From an uncultured Brevundimonas sp. (GTDB lineage Bacteria > Pseudomonadota > Alphaproteobacteria > Caulobacterales > Caulobacteraceae): DNA of 51,107 nt. Under the pieces are notes generated by a model. That model saw nothing but the letters and a program-made list of their open reading frames with translations, was not told where the DNA came from and searched no databases. Positions within the stretch are counted from its first letter, which is position 1. Each line of letters starts with the position of its first letter. Made by a program: the position numbers and the translations under genes. This document shows positions 7,695 through 15,961 of the stretch, one piece after another. The stretch spans positions 1-51,107 of the forward strand of contig CAMPGL010000001.1 of assembly GCA_946885435.1 (NCBI GenBank). The letters are read 5' to 3'.

Positions 7695-8519
7695 TCATAG
7701 CAGCTTGCGGCGCTGGCGACCAAGAGCGAGCGGCGTGCCGTCCGCGCCCCAGCAGGTGACGTCGTCGACGGTCCAGCCCGCGCCGATCTCGTGCATCCGG
7801 TATTCGAAGAAGGCCCAGCCATCGGGCGCGGTCTGCGGCGTCGGATCGGTCAGGATATCGTAGCGCAGGTCGACCGAGGTCATCATCGGCGGGCGCTTGA
7901 AGGCGGTCCAGGCGGGCGGATAGAGCGCGTCCAGCAGGTAGCAGAGCCGCGCCTCGTCCAGAGGCTTGCCGTCCCGGGTGCGCATCCATAGGCGCTCGAC
8001 GGCGTCCTTGCCTTCATTGCCGCCCAGGATGTTGGGGCCGGTCTCGAAGCGGTAGTCGACGTACTGGGTGAACCAGGGCGCCATGGGGCCACGGATCTGT
8101 TTCGAGGGATCGAGGCTGTCGAAGGCGGGGGGCGTCGCCGTGAGAGGACGCAGCTGCACCGTCTCGGCGTCTCCGCCGTAGGTGGCCATCGCGTGCAGCG
8201 TATGGCGTTCGCCCTGACCCGCCTCCACCGCCGCGTAGGCCACCGTGCGGCCGCCACGGACCAGCCGGGGCCTTAACTCGACCTGCCGGCCGAAGCGGGC
8301 GGCGGCCAGGTACTGCACGGTCAGGGTGCGCAGGGGGGCGGTCAGGCCCAGGCCCTCACGCATCGCGCCGGCCGCCAGGGCGGCAAGCAGTCCGCCGAAC
8401 GGAAAACCCTTCTCCGGCGGTTGGCTCTGCGGCCCATTGGAGAAGTCGCCGGTCAGGTCGGCGGACAGGCCGTGCTCGCCCGGCGTCAGGCGAAGGGCGT
8501 CTTCCAGGCTTTGAGGCAT
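7695..8519 (-). CDS. Acyl-CoA thioesterase, double hot-dog family
   Basis: 274 residues, two hot-dog halves as in TesB-like thioesterases. The N-terminal half holds PPEKGFPFGGLLAALAAGAM followed by PLRTLTVQYLAAARFGRQVELRPRLVRGGRTVAYAAVEA, a strong 4HBT_3 signature. The C-terminal half (AFKRPPMMTSVDLRYDILTDP and GWAFFEYRMHEIGAGWTVDDVTCWGADGTPLALGRQ) is the second domain, where the catalytic Asp is expected. It hydrolyses acyl-CoA to free acid and CoA. It lies 48 bases upstream of the thiolase on the same strand and could be co-transcribed. A stable hairpin sits in its leader. Confidence 0.88.
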   Translation of the reverse strand: MPQSLEDALRLTPGEHGLSADLTGDFSNGPQSQPPEKGFPFGGLLAALAAGAMREGLGLTAPLRTLTVQYLAAARFGRQVELRPRLVRGGRTVAYAAVEAGQGERHTLHAMATYGGDAETVQLRPLTATPPAFDSLDPSKQIRGPMAPWFTQYVDYRFETGPNILGGNEGKDAVERLWMRTRDGKPLDEARLCYLLDALYPPAWTAFKRPPMMTSVDLRYDILTDPTPQTAPDGWAFFEYRMHEIGAGWTVDDVTCWGADGTPLALGRQRRKLL

Positions 8520-8537
8520 CGGCAGCTTCGAAAGAGA

Positions 8538-8564
8538 GGGCGGAAAGGTAACGCCTTTCCGCCC
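8538..8564 (-). promoter_or_regulatory. Stable hairpin in the thioesterase leader
   Basis: Perfect 11-base arms GGGCGGAAAGG (8538-8548) and CCTTTCCGCCC (8554-8564) with a 5-base loop. Read on the minus strand it is followed by TCTCTTTCG, which is only weakly T-rich, and the thioesterase ATG follows 19 bases later. It could be an attenuator, a 5'-end stabiliser or an operator; sequence alone does not decide. Confidence 0.5.
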
Positions 8565-8749
8565 GAGTTCGCAGGTTGGCGCAAGATGTCCGACCGGGGT
8601 AGGCCGAAGATCGTTGCGAAAAGAAACCTAGTCGGCTGCGTTCCGAATCGCAACCCACTTGTCAAAACGCTGACGCGAGGTCACTTTCAGTCTTTGCGGC
8701 GGCGTAACCTCGTCGAATAACCGCTGCACACTTTTTCGGGTCACGCCGC

Positions 8750-9241
8750 ATGGGACGCACCGCCGACTATTCACGCCAGAGCTGCTCCATCGCGGCCACC
8801 CTCGAGGTGATCGGCGACCCCTGGACTCTGCTCGTCATCCGCGACGCCTTCCAAGGCGTCAGCCGTTTCGAACAGTGGCAGGAGCGGCTGGGCGTCGCCC
8901 GCAACGTTCTCGCCGCCCGCCTCAAAACCCTGGTCGCCCACGGCGTACTGGAACCGCGCCTCTATTCCCAGCGCCCGCCGAGGAACGAGTACGTTCTGAC
9001 CCAGAAGGGCAAGGACCTATCCGACGTGCTGCTGACCCTGCACGGCTGGGGGTCCAAGCACCTCTACGGCGACATGGACGCCGGCGTGGTCTTCACCCAC
9101 AAGAGCTGCGGCGCCGAGCTGACGCCCCGGCTGGCCTGCGGCTGCTGCGGCGAGATCGTCCAGCGCCGCGACATTGAGGCCACCTTCACTGCTGACCGGC
9201 CGACCGTGGCCGAGGTGCTGGCCAAGGACGAAGCCGCCTAG
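8750..9241 (+). CDS. HxlR-family transcriptional regulator
   Basis: 163 residues. The start MGRTADYSRQSCSIAATLEV carries the conserved N-terminal Cys12 of HxlR proteins, then IGDPWTLLVIRDAFQGVSRFEQWQERLGVARNVLAARLKTLVAHGVLEPRLY, the winged helix-turn-helix (about 20-72). Unlike minimal HxlR proteins it has a C-terminal extension with a possible metal site (KSCGAEL then CGCCGE). HxlR regulators commonly sense aldehydes, quinones or redox changes. It is divergent from the thioesterase-thiolase pair across about 230 bases, which makes those genes its likely targets. Confidence 0.93.
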   Translation: MGRTADYSRQSCSIAATLEVIGDPWTLLVIRDAFQGVSRFEQWQERLGVARNVLAARLKTLVAHGVLEPRLYSQRPPRNEYVLTQKGKDLSDVLLTLHGWGSKHLYGDMDAGVVFTHKSCGAELTPRLACGCCGEIVQRRDIEATFTADRPTVAEVLAKDEAA

Positions 9242-9246
9242 GCTCA

Positions 9247-9272
9247 CTCGGCGGGGTCGACGCCCCGCCGAG
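9247..9272. terminator. Hairpin between convergent genes (probable bidirectional terminator)
   Basis: Perfect 10-base arms CTCGGCGGGG (9247-9256) and CCCCGCCGAG (9263-9272) with a 6-base loop, just after the HxlR stop and 16 bases from the S9 peptidase stop. No T-run on either side, so termination efficiency is uncertain. Confidence 0.5.
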
Positions 9273-9287
9273 GCCCGATGAGGGGGG

Positions 9288-11219
9288 CTAGTCCGCCCCG
9301 CGCACGTGCTCGTTGAGGAAGGCCAGATAGGCCTCCTGGGCGGTGATCCGGTTCTCGCGGCGCAGGAAGCCGTGGCCCTCGTCGGGGAAGATCACATACT
9401 CGACCGGCGTGCCGTTGGCCCGCACCGCGGCGACGAGCTCGTCGCTCTCCACCTGCAGCACGCGCGGATCGTTGGCGCCCTGCACGACCAGCAGCGGCCG
9501 CACGATGTTGTCCGCGTGGAACAGGGGCGAGATGCGGCGGTGCCGTTCGGCGTCGGTGGCCGGATCGCCCATCTCGTCGAACAGGGCGTCACGCTGGGCG
9601 CCCCACCAGGCCGGGATCGATTCCAAGGTCCGAACCCAGTTGGTGACGCCGAAGATGTTGATCCCGGCCTCGAAGGCCTCCGGATGGAACGCCAAAGCCG
9701 CGGCGGTGATGTAGCCGCCGTAGGATCCGCCCATGACCGCCACCTGGTCGTCGGCGACCCAGTCCTGGTCGCGCAGCCACTGGCCGCCGGCGACGATGTC
9801 GCGCAGGTCCGCCTCGCCGTGCGCGCGGTCGTCCATGTGGAAGAAGGTCTTGCCGTAGCCGGACGAGCCCCGGTTGTTGGCGGCCAGCACCGCATAGCCA
9901 TGGTTCACCAGGTGCTGGATTTCGGGGTCGTAGCCGCGCGTGCTCTGGCCGCCCGGTCCGCCGTGGACCAGCACGATGGCCGGCACGGGGTTCTCGGCCG
10001 AGGCGCCGCGCGGGCGATACAGGATGCCCGGGATCATCACTCCGCCTTCGCCCTCGTAACGAACGACCGTGGCCTCAACGAGATCGCTCTCGTTGATGTC
10101 CGGGTTCAGGGCGCTGGTGATACGCCGCGCCTGGCCGGTGGCCACGTCGGCCACGAAGACGTCTGCCGGCGAGGTGTCGGAGGAGACGGTGAAGGAGACG
10201 GTCCGCTCGTCGGGGCTGAAACGCACCTGGCCGAGCGAGCCGGCCGGGACGCCGGTCAGCGGCACCGGCCGCCCGGTGGTGGTGTCGAGCACCGTCAACT
10301 GCGTCGAGCCGTCGGCGTTGACCGCCGAAATCCGATAGCGGCCCGACGGCGAGTGGAACAGGAACATCACGTCCCACTCAGCCTGCAGAACCGGCGCGCG
10401 CTCGCCGGTCTCGAGGTCGACCGACCAGGCCTGGTTGAATTCGCCATGCTCGTTGGTGGCGTAGACAAGGGCCCGACTATCGGGCGTGAAGTCATAGGTG
10501 GCGTGCGCCACGACGCCCTCTTCCGGCGTGGCCAGGCGCGGCGCGCCGCCGGCCAAGAGATCGACCACATAGACGTCGCTCTCCGCCGAGGTGACGGGCT
10601 TGTCCAGCGCCAGCCAGCGGCCGTCGCGCGAGATCGCTGACGGATAGAACTCCCCGCTGTTCTCAAAGAGGATCCGGCTCTCGTAGGTCGTCGCGTCGAT
10701 CGCTACGACGTCGAAGGCTGCGGGGTCGCGCCCGTTGGTCAGGGCGTAGAGGGTCTGGCCGTCCCCGCTCCAGCCGAAGAACTCGGCGCGCAGGTTCTCG
10801 CCCGGGGTCAGGTCGGTGACCGAGCCGTCCTCGGCCCGGACGTAGAGGTGGTTCAACTCGTTGCCGCCCTGGTCGGAGGTGAACAGGATCCGGCCATCGC
10901 GCGGGAAGTAGCTGACACCGGCGATGGCGTGATCGGAGGACTGAGTCAGCGGTACGGGCGCGCCGCCGGTGATCGGCAGGGCGTAGGCGTTGAACACGCC
11001 CGAAAGGTCCGAGGTGACCAGCAGGGAGCGGCCGTCCGGCGCATAGGCGAAGCCCGCCGGGGAGGCCATGCCATAGGAAACCGTCTGGAAGAACTGCGCC
11101 GCCGTATAGGTGCGATGCTGCTCGGCCGAGGCGTGTGCGGCCTCCTGGGCCAGGGCGGTCGTGGCCGGAAGACCGGCGAGAAGGGCGAGGGCGGAAACCA
11201 GGCAGACAGTGCGGCGCAT
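9288..11219 (-). CDS. Secreted S9-family prolyl oligopeptidase-type peptidase
   Basis: 643 residues from the ATG with a GAGG site 7 bases ahead; an in-frame ATG 12 bases upstream lacks one. Signal peptide [25 protein letters not shown]. The first half is a WD40-like beta-propeller ([35 protein letters not shown], and similar blades). The second half is an alpha/beta hydrolase domain: HGGPGGQ oxyanion region, nucleophile GGSYGGY (Ser about 499), acid in QGANDPR (about 584) and His in DEGHGF (about 616). It cleaves short peptides, probably after dipeptidyl or acyl-residue positions, in the periplasm or outside the cell. Confidence 0.95.
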   Translation of the reverse strand: MRRTVCLVSALALLAGLPATTALAQEAAHASAEQHRTYTAAQFFQTVSYGMASPAGFAYAPDGRSLLVTSDLSGVFNAYALPITGGAPVPLTQSSDHAIAGVSYFPRDGRILFTSDQGGNELNHLYVRAEDGSVTDLTPGENLRAEFFGWSGDGQTLYALTNGRDPAAFDVVAIDATTYESRILFENSGEFYPSAISRDGRWLALDKPVTSAESDVYVVDLLAGGAPRLATPEEGVVAHATYDFTPDSRALVYATNEHGEFNQAWSVDLETGERAPVLQAEWDVMFLFHSPSGRYRISAVNADGSTQLTVLDTTTGRPVPLTGVPAGSLGQVRFSPDERTVSFTVSSDTSPADVFVADVATGQARRITSALNPDINESDLVEATVVRYEGEGGVMIPGILYRPRGASAENPVPAIVLVHGGPGGQSTRGYDPEIQHLVNHGYAVLAANNRGSSGYGKTFFHMDDRAHGEADLRDIVAGGQWLRDQDWVADDQVAVMGGSYGGYITAAALAFHPEAFEAGINIFGVTNWVRTLESIPAWWGAQRDALFDEMGDPATDAERHRRISPLFHADNIVRPLLVVQGANDPRVLQVESDELVAAVRANGTPVEYVIFPDEGHGFLRRENRITAQEAYLAFLNEHVRGAD

Positions 11220-11291
11220 CGTGATCCTCATGCGTGGGTGACCTAGCCTAGAGGCCGCACCTCACCACGACGGACGCAACCTGTCGCGAAT

Positions 11292-11930
11292 TTAATGCCG
11301 CGCTTCCGCGAGCCTGGCCTTCCTTGATTTCAGGAAGGCGCGCAGGGCCACATAGGTCAGGACGAAGACGGCGATCCCGCCGCCGATCCACTCCAGCGCG
11401 TGTTCGCTCTCGCCCAGCAGGGTCACCCCGACGCCGGCCAGATAGCCGGGCGCCAGCATCACCGGCACCCAGATGAGCGCCGAACCGAAGTTGGCCAGCT
11501 GGAACCTGAGGTGCGGCATGGTGGTGATGCCGGCGATCAGGGGCACGAAGGCGCGCACCGGCCCCATGAACCGGCACAGGTAGATCGAGAGCACCCCATA
11601 CTTGCGGAAGAACAGCCGCGACCGTGAGGCGATGCGGCGTTGGCCCTTCAGGATCGGATGACGCCAGGCCCTGGGGCCCAGCTTGCGGCCGAGCCAGTAG
11701 GACACGGCGTCGCCCAGGAAGGCGCCGGCCACGCACCAGGCGATGACCTCGAAGATGTTGACGACCCCGGCCGCCGCTAGGCCGCCGGCGACCAGCATCA
11801 GGGCCGTGGCCGGGAAGAAGGCGCCGATCAGCACCATGGACTCGCCGAAGGTGATCAGCCCCAGCACCGGCCCCGCCCAGAAGGCGTTGCGCGAAATGAA
11901 GTCGCCGAGATCGTTAAGCCAGGAGTCCAC
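11292..11930 (-). CDS. DedA-family membrane protein
   Basis: 212 residues starting with GTG (MDSWLNDLGDF). Family motifs: FGESMVLIGAFFPATALMLVAGGLAA (about 29-54), GAFLGDAVSYWLGRKLG (about 69-85), and YGVLSIYLCRFMGPVRAFVPLIAGITTMPHLRF (about 112-144), the SNARE-associated/DedA core containing the conserved Arg residues. DedA proteins are needed for membrane homeostasis and have been linked to undecaprenyl-phosphate or phospholipid flipping. Five or six membrane segments. It stands alone between the peptidase and the SDR gene. Confidence 0.93.
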   Translation of the reverse strand: MDSWLNDLGDFISRNAFWAGPVLGLITFGESMVLIGAFFPATALMLVAGGLAAAGVVNIFEVIAWCVAGAFLGDAVSYWLGRKLGPRAWRHPILKGQRRIASRSRLFFRKYGVLSIYLCRFMGPVRAFVPLIAGITTMPHLRFQLANFGSALIWVPVMLAPGYLAGVGVTLLGESEHALEWIGGGIAVFVLTYVALRAFLKSRKARLAEARH

Positions 11931-12013
11931 GTCCGCCCTCGATGAAGCCGCCCTTCACCAGAGGCGATGCGCACCCGCCTTGGATGCAGCCGCTTCGTGG
12001 AAATTATGTGGCG

Positions 12014-13015
12014 TCAGCTATTTGGCCCGCCGACGACCGGCAGGATCTCGCCCGATATGTAGGACGACATCTGCGGAGAAGCGAGGAAGACGAAGGCCGG
12101 GGCGATCTCCTCGGGCTGCGCCGGGCGCTTCATGGCGACGCTGGAGCCGAACTCCGACACACCCTCGGCGTCGCGGTCGGCGGGATTGAGCGGCGTCCAG
12201 ACAGGGCCGGGCGCGACCACGTTCACGCGAATGCCCTTCTCGATCAGGGCGCCGGCCAGCGACATGGAAAAGGCGTGGATGCCGCCCTTGGTCAGGGAAT
12301 AGTCGAGCAGCATCTTTTGGCCCTCGATGCCGGTGACCGACCCGGTGTTGATGATCGATGAGCCCGGCTTCATGTGCGGGATCGCCTCGCGGCACAGCCG
12401 GACCATGCCGTAGAGGTTGGTCTTCAGCGTGCGGTCCAGGTGCTCGTCGGTGATGTCCTCGAGCCTGTAGGCGTGCTCCTGGAAGGCGGCGTTGTTCACG
12501 AGCACGTCCAGCCGCCCGAAGGCGTCCAGCGTCGCCTTGACCGCCTTCGACGCATAGTCCGCCTCGGCCACGTCGCCGGAAATGAGGACGCAGCGGCGGC
12601 CTTCCGCCTCGACCGCGCGCTTCGTCTCCTCGGCGTCCTTCTTCTCGGTCAGATAGGCCACGGCCACGTCGCAGCCTTCGCGCGCGAACAGCACCGCCAC
12701 CGCCCGTCCGATCCCGGAATCCGCGCCGGTGATCAGGGCCGCGAACCCCTCCAGCTTGCCGGAGCCCCTCCAGTAGGGCGCGTCGTACATGGGCGCGGGA
12801 TCGAGCGTCGCCTCGTCGCCGGGCTTGGACTGGTGCTGCTTGGGGAAGGGCGGCTCGGGATACTTGCGGGCGCCCGCCTGCATGGCGCCGCCGTCCTTCT
12901 CATCGCCGGCGCCGGCGTTGTCCTTGGCGTCGATGACTTTCTGGATGTCGCGCTCCTCGCTTGCGGCCTCGCGGGCGTCGGCGGAGGGCGAGGCGGTGTC
13001 GGCGGCGCGGTCCAT
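12014..13015 (-). CDS. Stress-type short-chain dehydrogenase (YghA/GSP39-like)
   Basis: 333 residues. An N-terminal extension of about 90 charged residues ending in PKQHQSKPGDEATLDPAPMY is diagnostic of the YghA/general stress protein 39 group. The Rossmann part has TGADSGIG (96-103), NNAA (about 174-177), and the catalytic Ser226, Tyr239 and Lys243 (NTGSVTG, YSLTKGG). It is an NAD(P)-dependent oxidoreductase of unknown natural substrate. A candidate general-stress (EcfG) promoter lies just upstream. It is divergent from a small winged-helix protein at 13131. Confidence 0.93.
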   Translation of the reverse strand: MDRAADTASPSADAREAASEERDIQKVIDAKDNAGAGDEKDGGAMQAGARKYPEPPFPKQHQSKPGDEATLDPAPMYDAPYWRGSGKLEGFAALITGADSGIGRAVAVLFAREGCDVAVAYLTEKKDAEETKRAVEAEGRRCVLISGDVAEADYASKAVKATLDAFGRLDVLVNNAAFQEHAYRLEDITDEHLDRTLKTNLYGMVRLCREAIPHMKPGSSIINTGSVTGIEGQKMLLDYSLTKGGIHAFSMSLAGALIEKGIRVNVVAPGPVWTPLNPADRDAEGVSEFGSSVAMKRPAQPEEIAPAFVFLASPQMSSYISGEILPVVGGPNS

Positions 13016-13042
13016 GGCGGGCTCCCTTGGCGATGTAAGGAA

Positions 13043-13067
13043 AACCGCCCGCAGGCGCGCCTGTTCC
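13043..13067 (-). promoter_or_regulatory. Candidate EcfG-type (general stress) promoter of the SDR gene
   Basis: On the minus strand GGAAC (13067-13063), 16 bases, then GGTT (13046-13043), about 28 bases before the ATG at 13015. The alphaproteobacterial EcfG/SigT consensus is GGAAC-N16-17-CGTT, so this has one mismatch in the -10. The SDR is of a class commonly under general stress control, which supports the reading. Inference only. Confidence 0.4.
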
Positions 13068-13093
13068 GCCGCCGTGCAGCCGGGCCCGAATTG

Positions 13094-13106
13094 CTACATA
13101 ATGTAG
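13094..13106. promoter_or_regulatory. Palindrome CTACAT-A-ATGTAG upstream of a winged-helix gene
   Basis: A 13-base dyad with perfect 6-base arms around a central A, 24 bases before the GTG at 13131 and in the divergent region with the SDR. Possible operator of the adjacent regulator, or a -10-like element (TACATAAT) inside a dyad. Confidence 0.4.
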
Positions 13107-13130
13107 GGGTGGGGACATAAGGAGGTCGGC

Positions 13131-13595
13131 GTGTCGCCTGCGCCAGAAATCGGCTCGTCGGTGACCGGGGGGGAGCGCGCCCGGGCGCTCGTCTCGGTGG
13201 AAGTTCTGCTCCGGCTCCTGCGCCATGTCCGCGACTGCTTCCCGGACGATGATCTGGAAACGGTGGTGGTCTATCTGACTGTGGTCGCGGCCAGCGTGGG
13301 CGCACACGTGCGCGATCCGGAGCTGCTGGCCTCGCTTGGCGACAAGGATCTGCCCGCCCAGTTCATCCGACCGACCAGCGGACGCGCCATCGCGGAATCG
13401 ACCGGCCTGCCGCGCGAATCCGTGCGGCGCAGGATCGACGCCCTGGTCGCCCAGGGCCGGCTAGCGCGCGACGGGCGAGGAGTTCGATCCGTGGAGGGGA
13501 CGATGCACATCGGCCGCAACCGCGAGTTCGTGCAGGCCCTGATCCAGGAGCTCAACGCCGCGCCGGGCAAGCTGGCGCGGTTCGACGGCCTCTAG
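13131..13595 (+). CDS. Winged-helix DNA-binding protein
   Basis: 154 residues starting with GTG behind a strong AAGGAGG site. The central-C-terminal segment FIRPTSGRAIAESTGLPRESVRRRIDALVAQGRLARDGRGVRSVEG (about 82-125) has the look of a winged helix-turn-helix of the MarR/GntR type. The N-terminal half (ALVSVEVLLRLLRHVRDCF, then LETVVVYLTVVAASVGAHV) is helical and may dimerise. The specific family is not recognised. It is divergent from the stress-type SDR, which it may control. Its stop codon shares CTAG with the next convergent gene. Confidence 0.75.
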   Translation: MSPAPEIGSSVTGGERARALVSVEVLLRLLRHVRDCFPDDDLETVVVYLTVVAASVGAHVRDPELLASLGDKDLPAQFIRPTSGRAIAESTGLPRESVRRRIDALVAQGRLARDGRGVRSVEGTMHIGRNREFVQALIQELNAAPGKLARFDGL

Positions 13596-13852
13596 GCCGC
13601 CATGGCCTCGTCCTTGAGCTGTTCGATCCAGCCGTCGATGACCGCGCGCGCCGAGCGGGCCTCGTCCTGGCCCATGTCACCCGGCAGGTCCGCCTGACCG
13701 CCCAAGCGCTCGGCCTCGGTCTCCAGCGACTGCAGCAGGTCCCCGAGAGCGGTCGGCGAGCGCCGGGCCTGGGTCCGCGCGATGGCGCGCACGACCGCCT
13801 CGAGGGCGACGAGGTCGGCCGACAGGGCCTCGATCTTGTCGTCTGGGGTCAC
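13592..13852 (-). CDS. Small helical protein, unknown function
   Basis: 86 residues from a GTG (MTPDDKIEALSADLVALEAV) with GGGAGG 7 bases ahead; an upstream ATG would add a low-quality N-terminus. The sequence is almost entirely helical and acidic: LVALEAVVRAIARTQARRSP, LGDLLQSLETEAERLGGQ, ARSARAVIDGWIEQLKDEAM. No signal peptide. No family recognised, though short coiled-coil proteins of this type are common in Caulobacterales. It overlaps the convergent winged-helix gene by a shared CTAG. Confidence 0.65.
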   Translation of the reverse strand: MTPDDKIEALSADLVALEAVVRAIARTQARRSPTALGDLLQSLETEAERLGGQADLPGDMGQDEARSARAVIDGWIEQLKDEAMAA

Positions 13853-13941
13853 GGGAGCCTCCCGGGCTGACTGGGGGAGGGGCCGTATACTTCGACGATC
13901 GCCGTTTAAAACGGCGAGGTGACCCAATCCGGGTCAGTCGC

Positions 13942-14451
13942 TCACAGGCCCGCCCGCGCCATCAGGGGGATCACCACGTCCTCCTCGTCGTCGAGATGAC
14001 GCCTCAGGGGCCCCGCGGTGCGGTCCAGCGCTTCGCCCAGGCGCGCGGCCGCCTCGGCCTGCCCTGGCGCGTTCGCGCTGACCGCCTGATGCAGCGCGAG
14101 CCCTGAGCGGTAAAGCGCTTCCAGATGGGCGTGGATGGCGTCGTGGTCCCGGTCGAGCAGGTCCAGCCCCTCGCCGATGCGCGGCTCCAGCGCCCGGAAC
14201 TGCGGGAAGTAGTGGCCGCTCTCGATGCGGTGGTGACCGTCGAGGTGTTGGAGGAAGCCCTGCAGTTCGGGGATCAGCCGGCCGTGCAGACCGCGCGCGT
14301 CGGTCTGACCTGCGCGCCAGCCTGCGACCAGCGCGGCCATCCGCCCCTGCGAAGCGCGGAACCCGGCGTGCATCTGCAGCCAGAAGGCCGCCGTCTGGGG
14401 CAGGCCCGAGTTCCAGCGTTCGCGCGGAAACTCCGGCAGCAGGCAGCACAT
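13942..14451 (-). CDS. Hemerythrin-domain protein (start uncertain)
   Basis: The ATG at 14451 gives 169 residues (MCCLLPEFPRERWNSG). Hemerythrin-like four-helix bundle with His/Glu clusters: FWLQMHAGFR, FLQHLDGHHRIESGHYFPQF, LDRDHDAIHAHLEALY and RRHLDDEEDVVIPLM. It probably binds a di-iron centre for oxygen, NO or redox sensing. In-frame sequence upstream of this ATG (LSLETRDGLPEA) resembles the conserved N-terminus of this family, but the only in-frame start there is CTG at 14487, 2 bases after the mnmA stop. So either the CTG is used or the N-terminus is shortened. Same strand as mnmA. Confidence 0.8.
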   Translation of the reverse strand: MCCLLPEFPRERWNSGLPQTAAFWLQMHAGFRASQGRMAALVAGWRAGQTDARGLHGRLIPELQGFLQHLDGHHRIESGHYFPQFRALEPRIGEGLDLLDRDHDAIHAHLEALYRSGLALHQAVSANAPGQAEAAARLGEALDRTAGPLRRHLDDEEDVVIPLMARAGL

Positions 14452-14488
14452 GGCTTCGGGCAGGCCGTCGCGCGTTTCGAGCGACAGG

Positions 14489-15697
14489 TCAGGCGACAGC
14501 GGTGGTCGCCTTGATGAAGCCGCCGCCGAGCAGCCGGTCGGGATCGGCCGGGTCGTAGAGCGCGCAGGCCTGGCCGGGGGCCACGCCTTCCTCACCCTGG
14601 TCGAACACCACCGCCACGACACCATCCTGCATCGCCAGCCGCGCGGCCGACGGATCCCGCGTCGAGCGGACGCGCGCCAGCACCGGGCGACCGGCGTCAG
14701 CCGCCGCCTCGATCGTCGGCTCGTCGCCGAGCCAGTTGGTCTCGTCCAGGGTCAGCGACCCGGTTAGCAGCGCCTCGCGCGGCCCGACGACAACCCGGCG
14801 CGTCTCGGGCTCCAGCCTGACCACGAACAGCGGCTCGCCCACCGCGACGTTCAGGCCGCGCCTCTGGCCGATGGTGTAGTCGGTGATCCCGCCGTGCCGG
14901 CCCAGGACCCGGCCGTCCATGTGCACGATCTCGCCGGCTTCCCGGCCTTGGGGCCGCAGCCGGTCGATCAGGGTCCGGTAGTCGCCCGACGGCACGAAAC
15001 AGATGTCCTGGCTGTCCGGCTTGGCCGCAATCCGAAGGCCCAGCTCAGCCGCCACGCCACGCACCTGGGGCTTTTCCAGGTCCGCCAGCGGGAAGCGCAG
15101 GAAGTCCAGCTGCTCGCGCGTGGTGGCGAACAGGAAGTAGGACTGGTCGCGCGAGTGATCGATGGCCTTGCGCATCTGCGGACGACCGTCCGCCACCGAG
15201 CGGCGCACATAGTGCCCCGTCGCCATGGCCTCGGCGCCGAGGTCGCGCGCCACGTCCAGCAGGTCGCGGAACTTCACCGTCTGGTTACAGCGGATGCACG
15301 GCACCGGCGTCTCGCCGCGCAGATAGGAGTCGGCGAACTGGTCGATCACCGCGTCGCGGAAACGGCTCTCGTAGTCGAGGACGTAGTGCGGAATGCCGAT
15401 GGTCTCGGCCGCTAGCCGGGCGTCGTGGATGTCCTGGCCGGCGCAGCAGGCGCCCTTCTTCTTCAGCGCCTGACCGTGGTCGTAGAGCTGCAGCGTGACG
15501 CCCACGACGTCATAGCCGGCCTTCTTGAGCAGGGCCGCGACCACGGTGGAGTCCACCCCACCTGACATGGCGGCCACGATCCGGGCCCCGACCGGCAGAC
15601 CGACGGCCGCGCGCGCGGCCGCGATCGCGCCGTCCAGGTCCCCGTCGGACATGGGCGCGATAGCCGGGATCGGGCAGGTGGTTTCCGCCAGCGTCAT
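14489..15697 (-). CDS. mnmA: tRNA 2-thiouridine(34) synthase MnmA
   Basis: 402 residues. P-loop PP-motif MSGGVDS (44-50) for ATP, catalytic Cys134 in PVPCIRCNQ and Cys233 in [13 protein letters not shown] are all present; these form the persulfide/disulfide pair that transfers sulfur to U34 of tRNA-Glu, -Gln and -Lys. The conserved GHYVRR and [10 protein letters not shown] segments and the C-terminal beta-barrel ([20 protein letters not shown]) are present. An N-terminal extension of about 35 residues precedes the core. The hemerythrin gene begins at or just after its stop codon. Confidence 0.97.
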   Translation of the reverse strand: MTLAETTCPIPAIAPMSDGDLDGAIAAARAAVGLPVGARIVAAMSGGVDSTVVAALLKKAGYDVVGVTLQLYDHGQALKKKGACCAGQDIHDARLAAETIGIPHYVLDYESRFRDAVIDQFADSYLRGETPVPCIRCNQTVKFRDLLDVARDLGAEAMATGHYVRRSVADGRPQMRKAIDHSRDQSYFLFATTREQLDFLRFPLADLEKPQVRGVAAELGLRIAAKPDSQDICFVPSGDYRTLIDRLRPQGREAGEIVHMDGRVLGRHGGITDYTIGQRRGLNVAVGEPLFVVRLEPETRRVVVGPREALLTGSLTLDETNWLGDEPTIEAAADAGRPVLARVRSTRDPSAARLAMQDGVVAVVFDQGEEGVAPGQACALYDPADPDRLLGGGFIKATTAVA

Positions 15698-15861
15698 GGG
15701 GGCGCATGTAGTCCATCGAGGTGGAATTTTCGAGGCGCCCGCCCTATCTTCAATCCCGGCGGTGGCTGCGGTTCTCGCGAAGGCGAACCATCCCAGCGAC
15801 CTTAATCGTCTCGAAGGGAGCTGTCCCTGTCAGGGCTCGAGGGCCCAGGCACACGGCGCCC

Positions 15862-15877
15862 ACCTGGTTATCCAGGT
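15862..15877. promoter_or_regulatory. Dyad ACCTGG-TTAT-CCAGGT before the LuxR-type gene
   Basis: Perfect 6-base arms with a 4-base spacer, 84 bases before the LuxR-type start at 15962. The half-sites resemble those of LuxR-family operators (ACCTG/CAGGT), although the spacing is shorter than classical lux boxes. The rest of the 264-base mnmA-luxR interval shows no gene or tRNA. Confidence 0.35.
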
Positions 15878-15961
15878 CGAGGGGATAAACAGTCCTGACC
15901 GGTCCTCGCGGCGCCGCCACCCTTCCCTCACGTCAACCGGATTCGGCCGCACGCGCGGGTT

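Noticed and set aside
15698..15961. Small gene or tRNA in the 264-base mnmA/LuxR interval
   Set aside because: No frame with a plausible start and protein composition, and no cloverleaf-type pairing was found; only one short dyad stands out.
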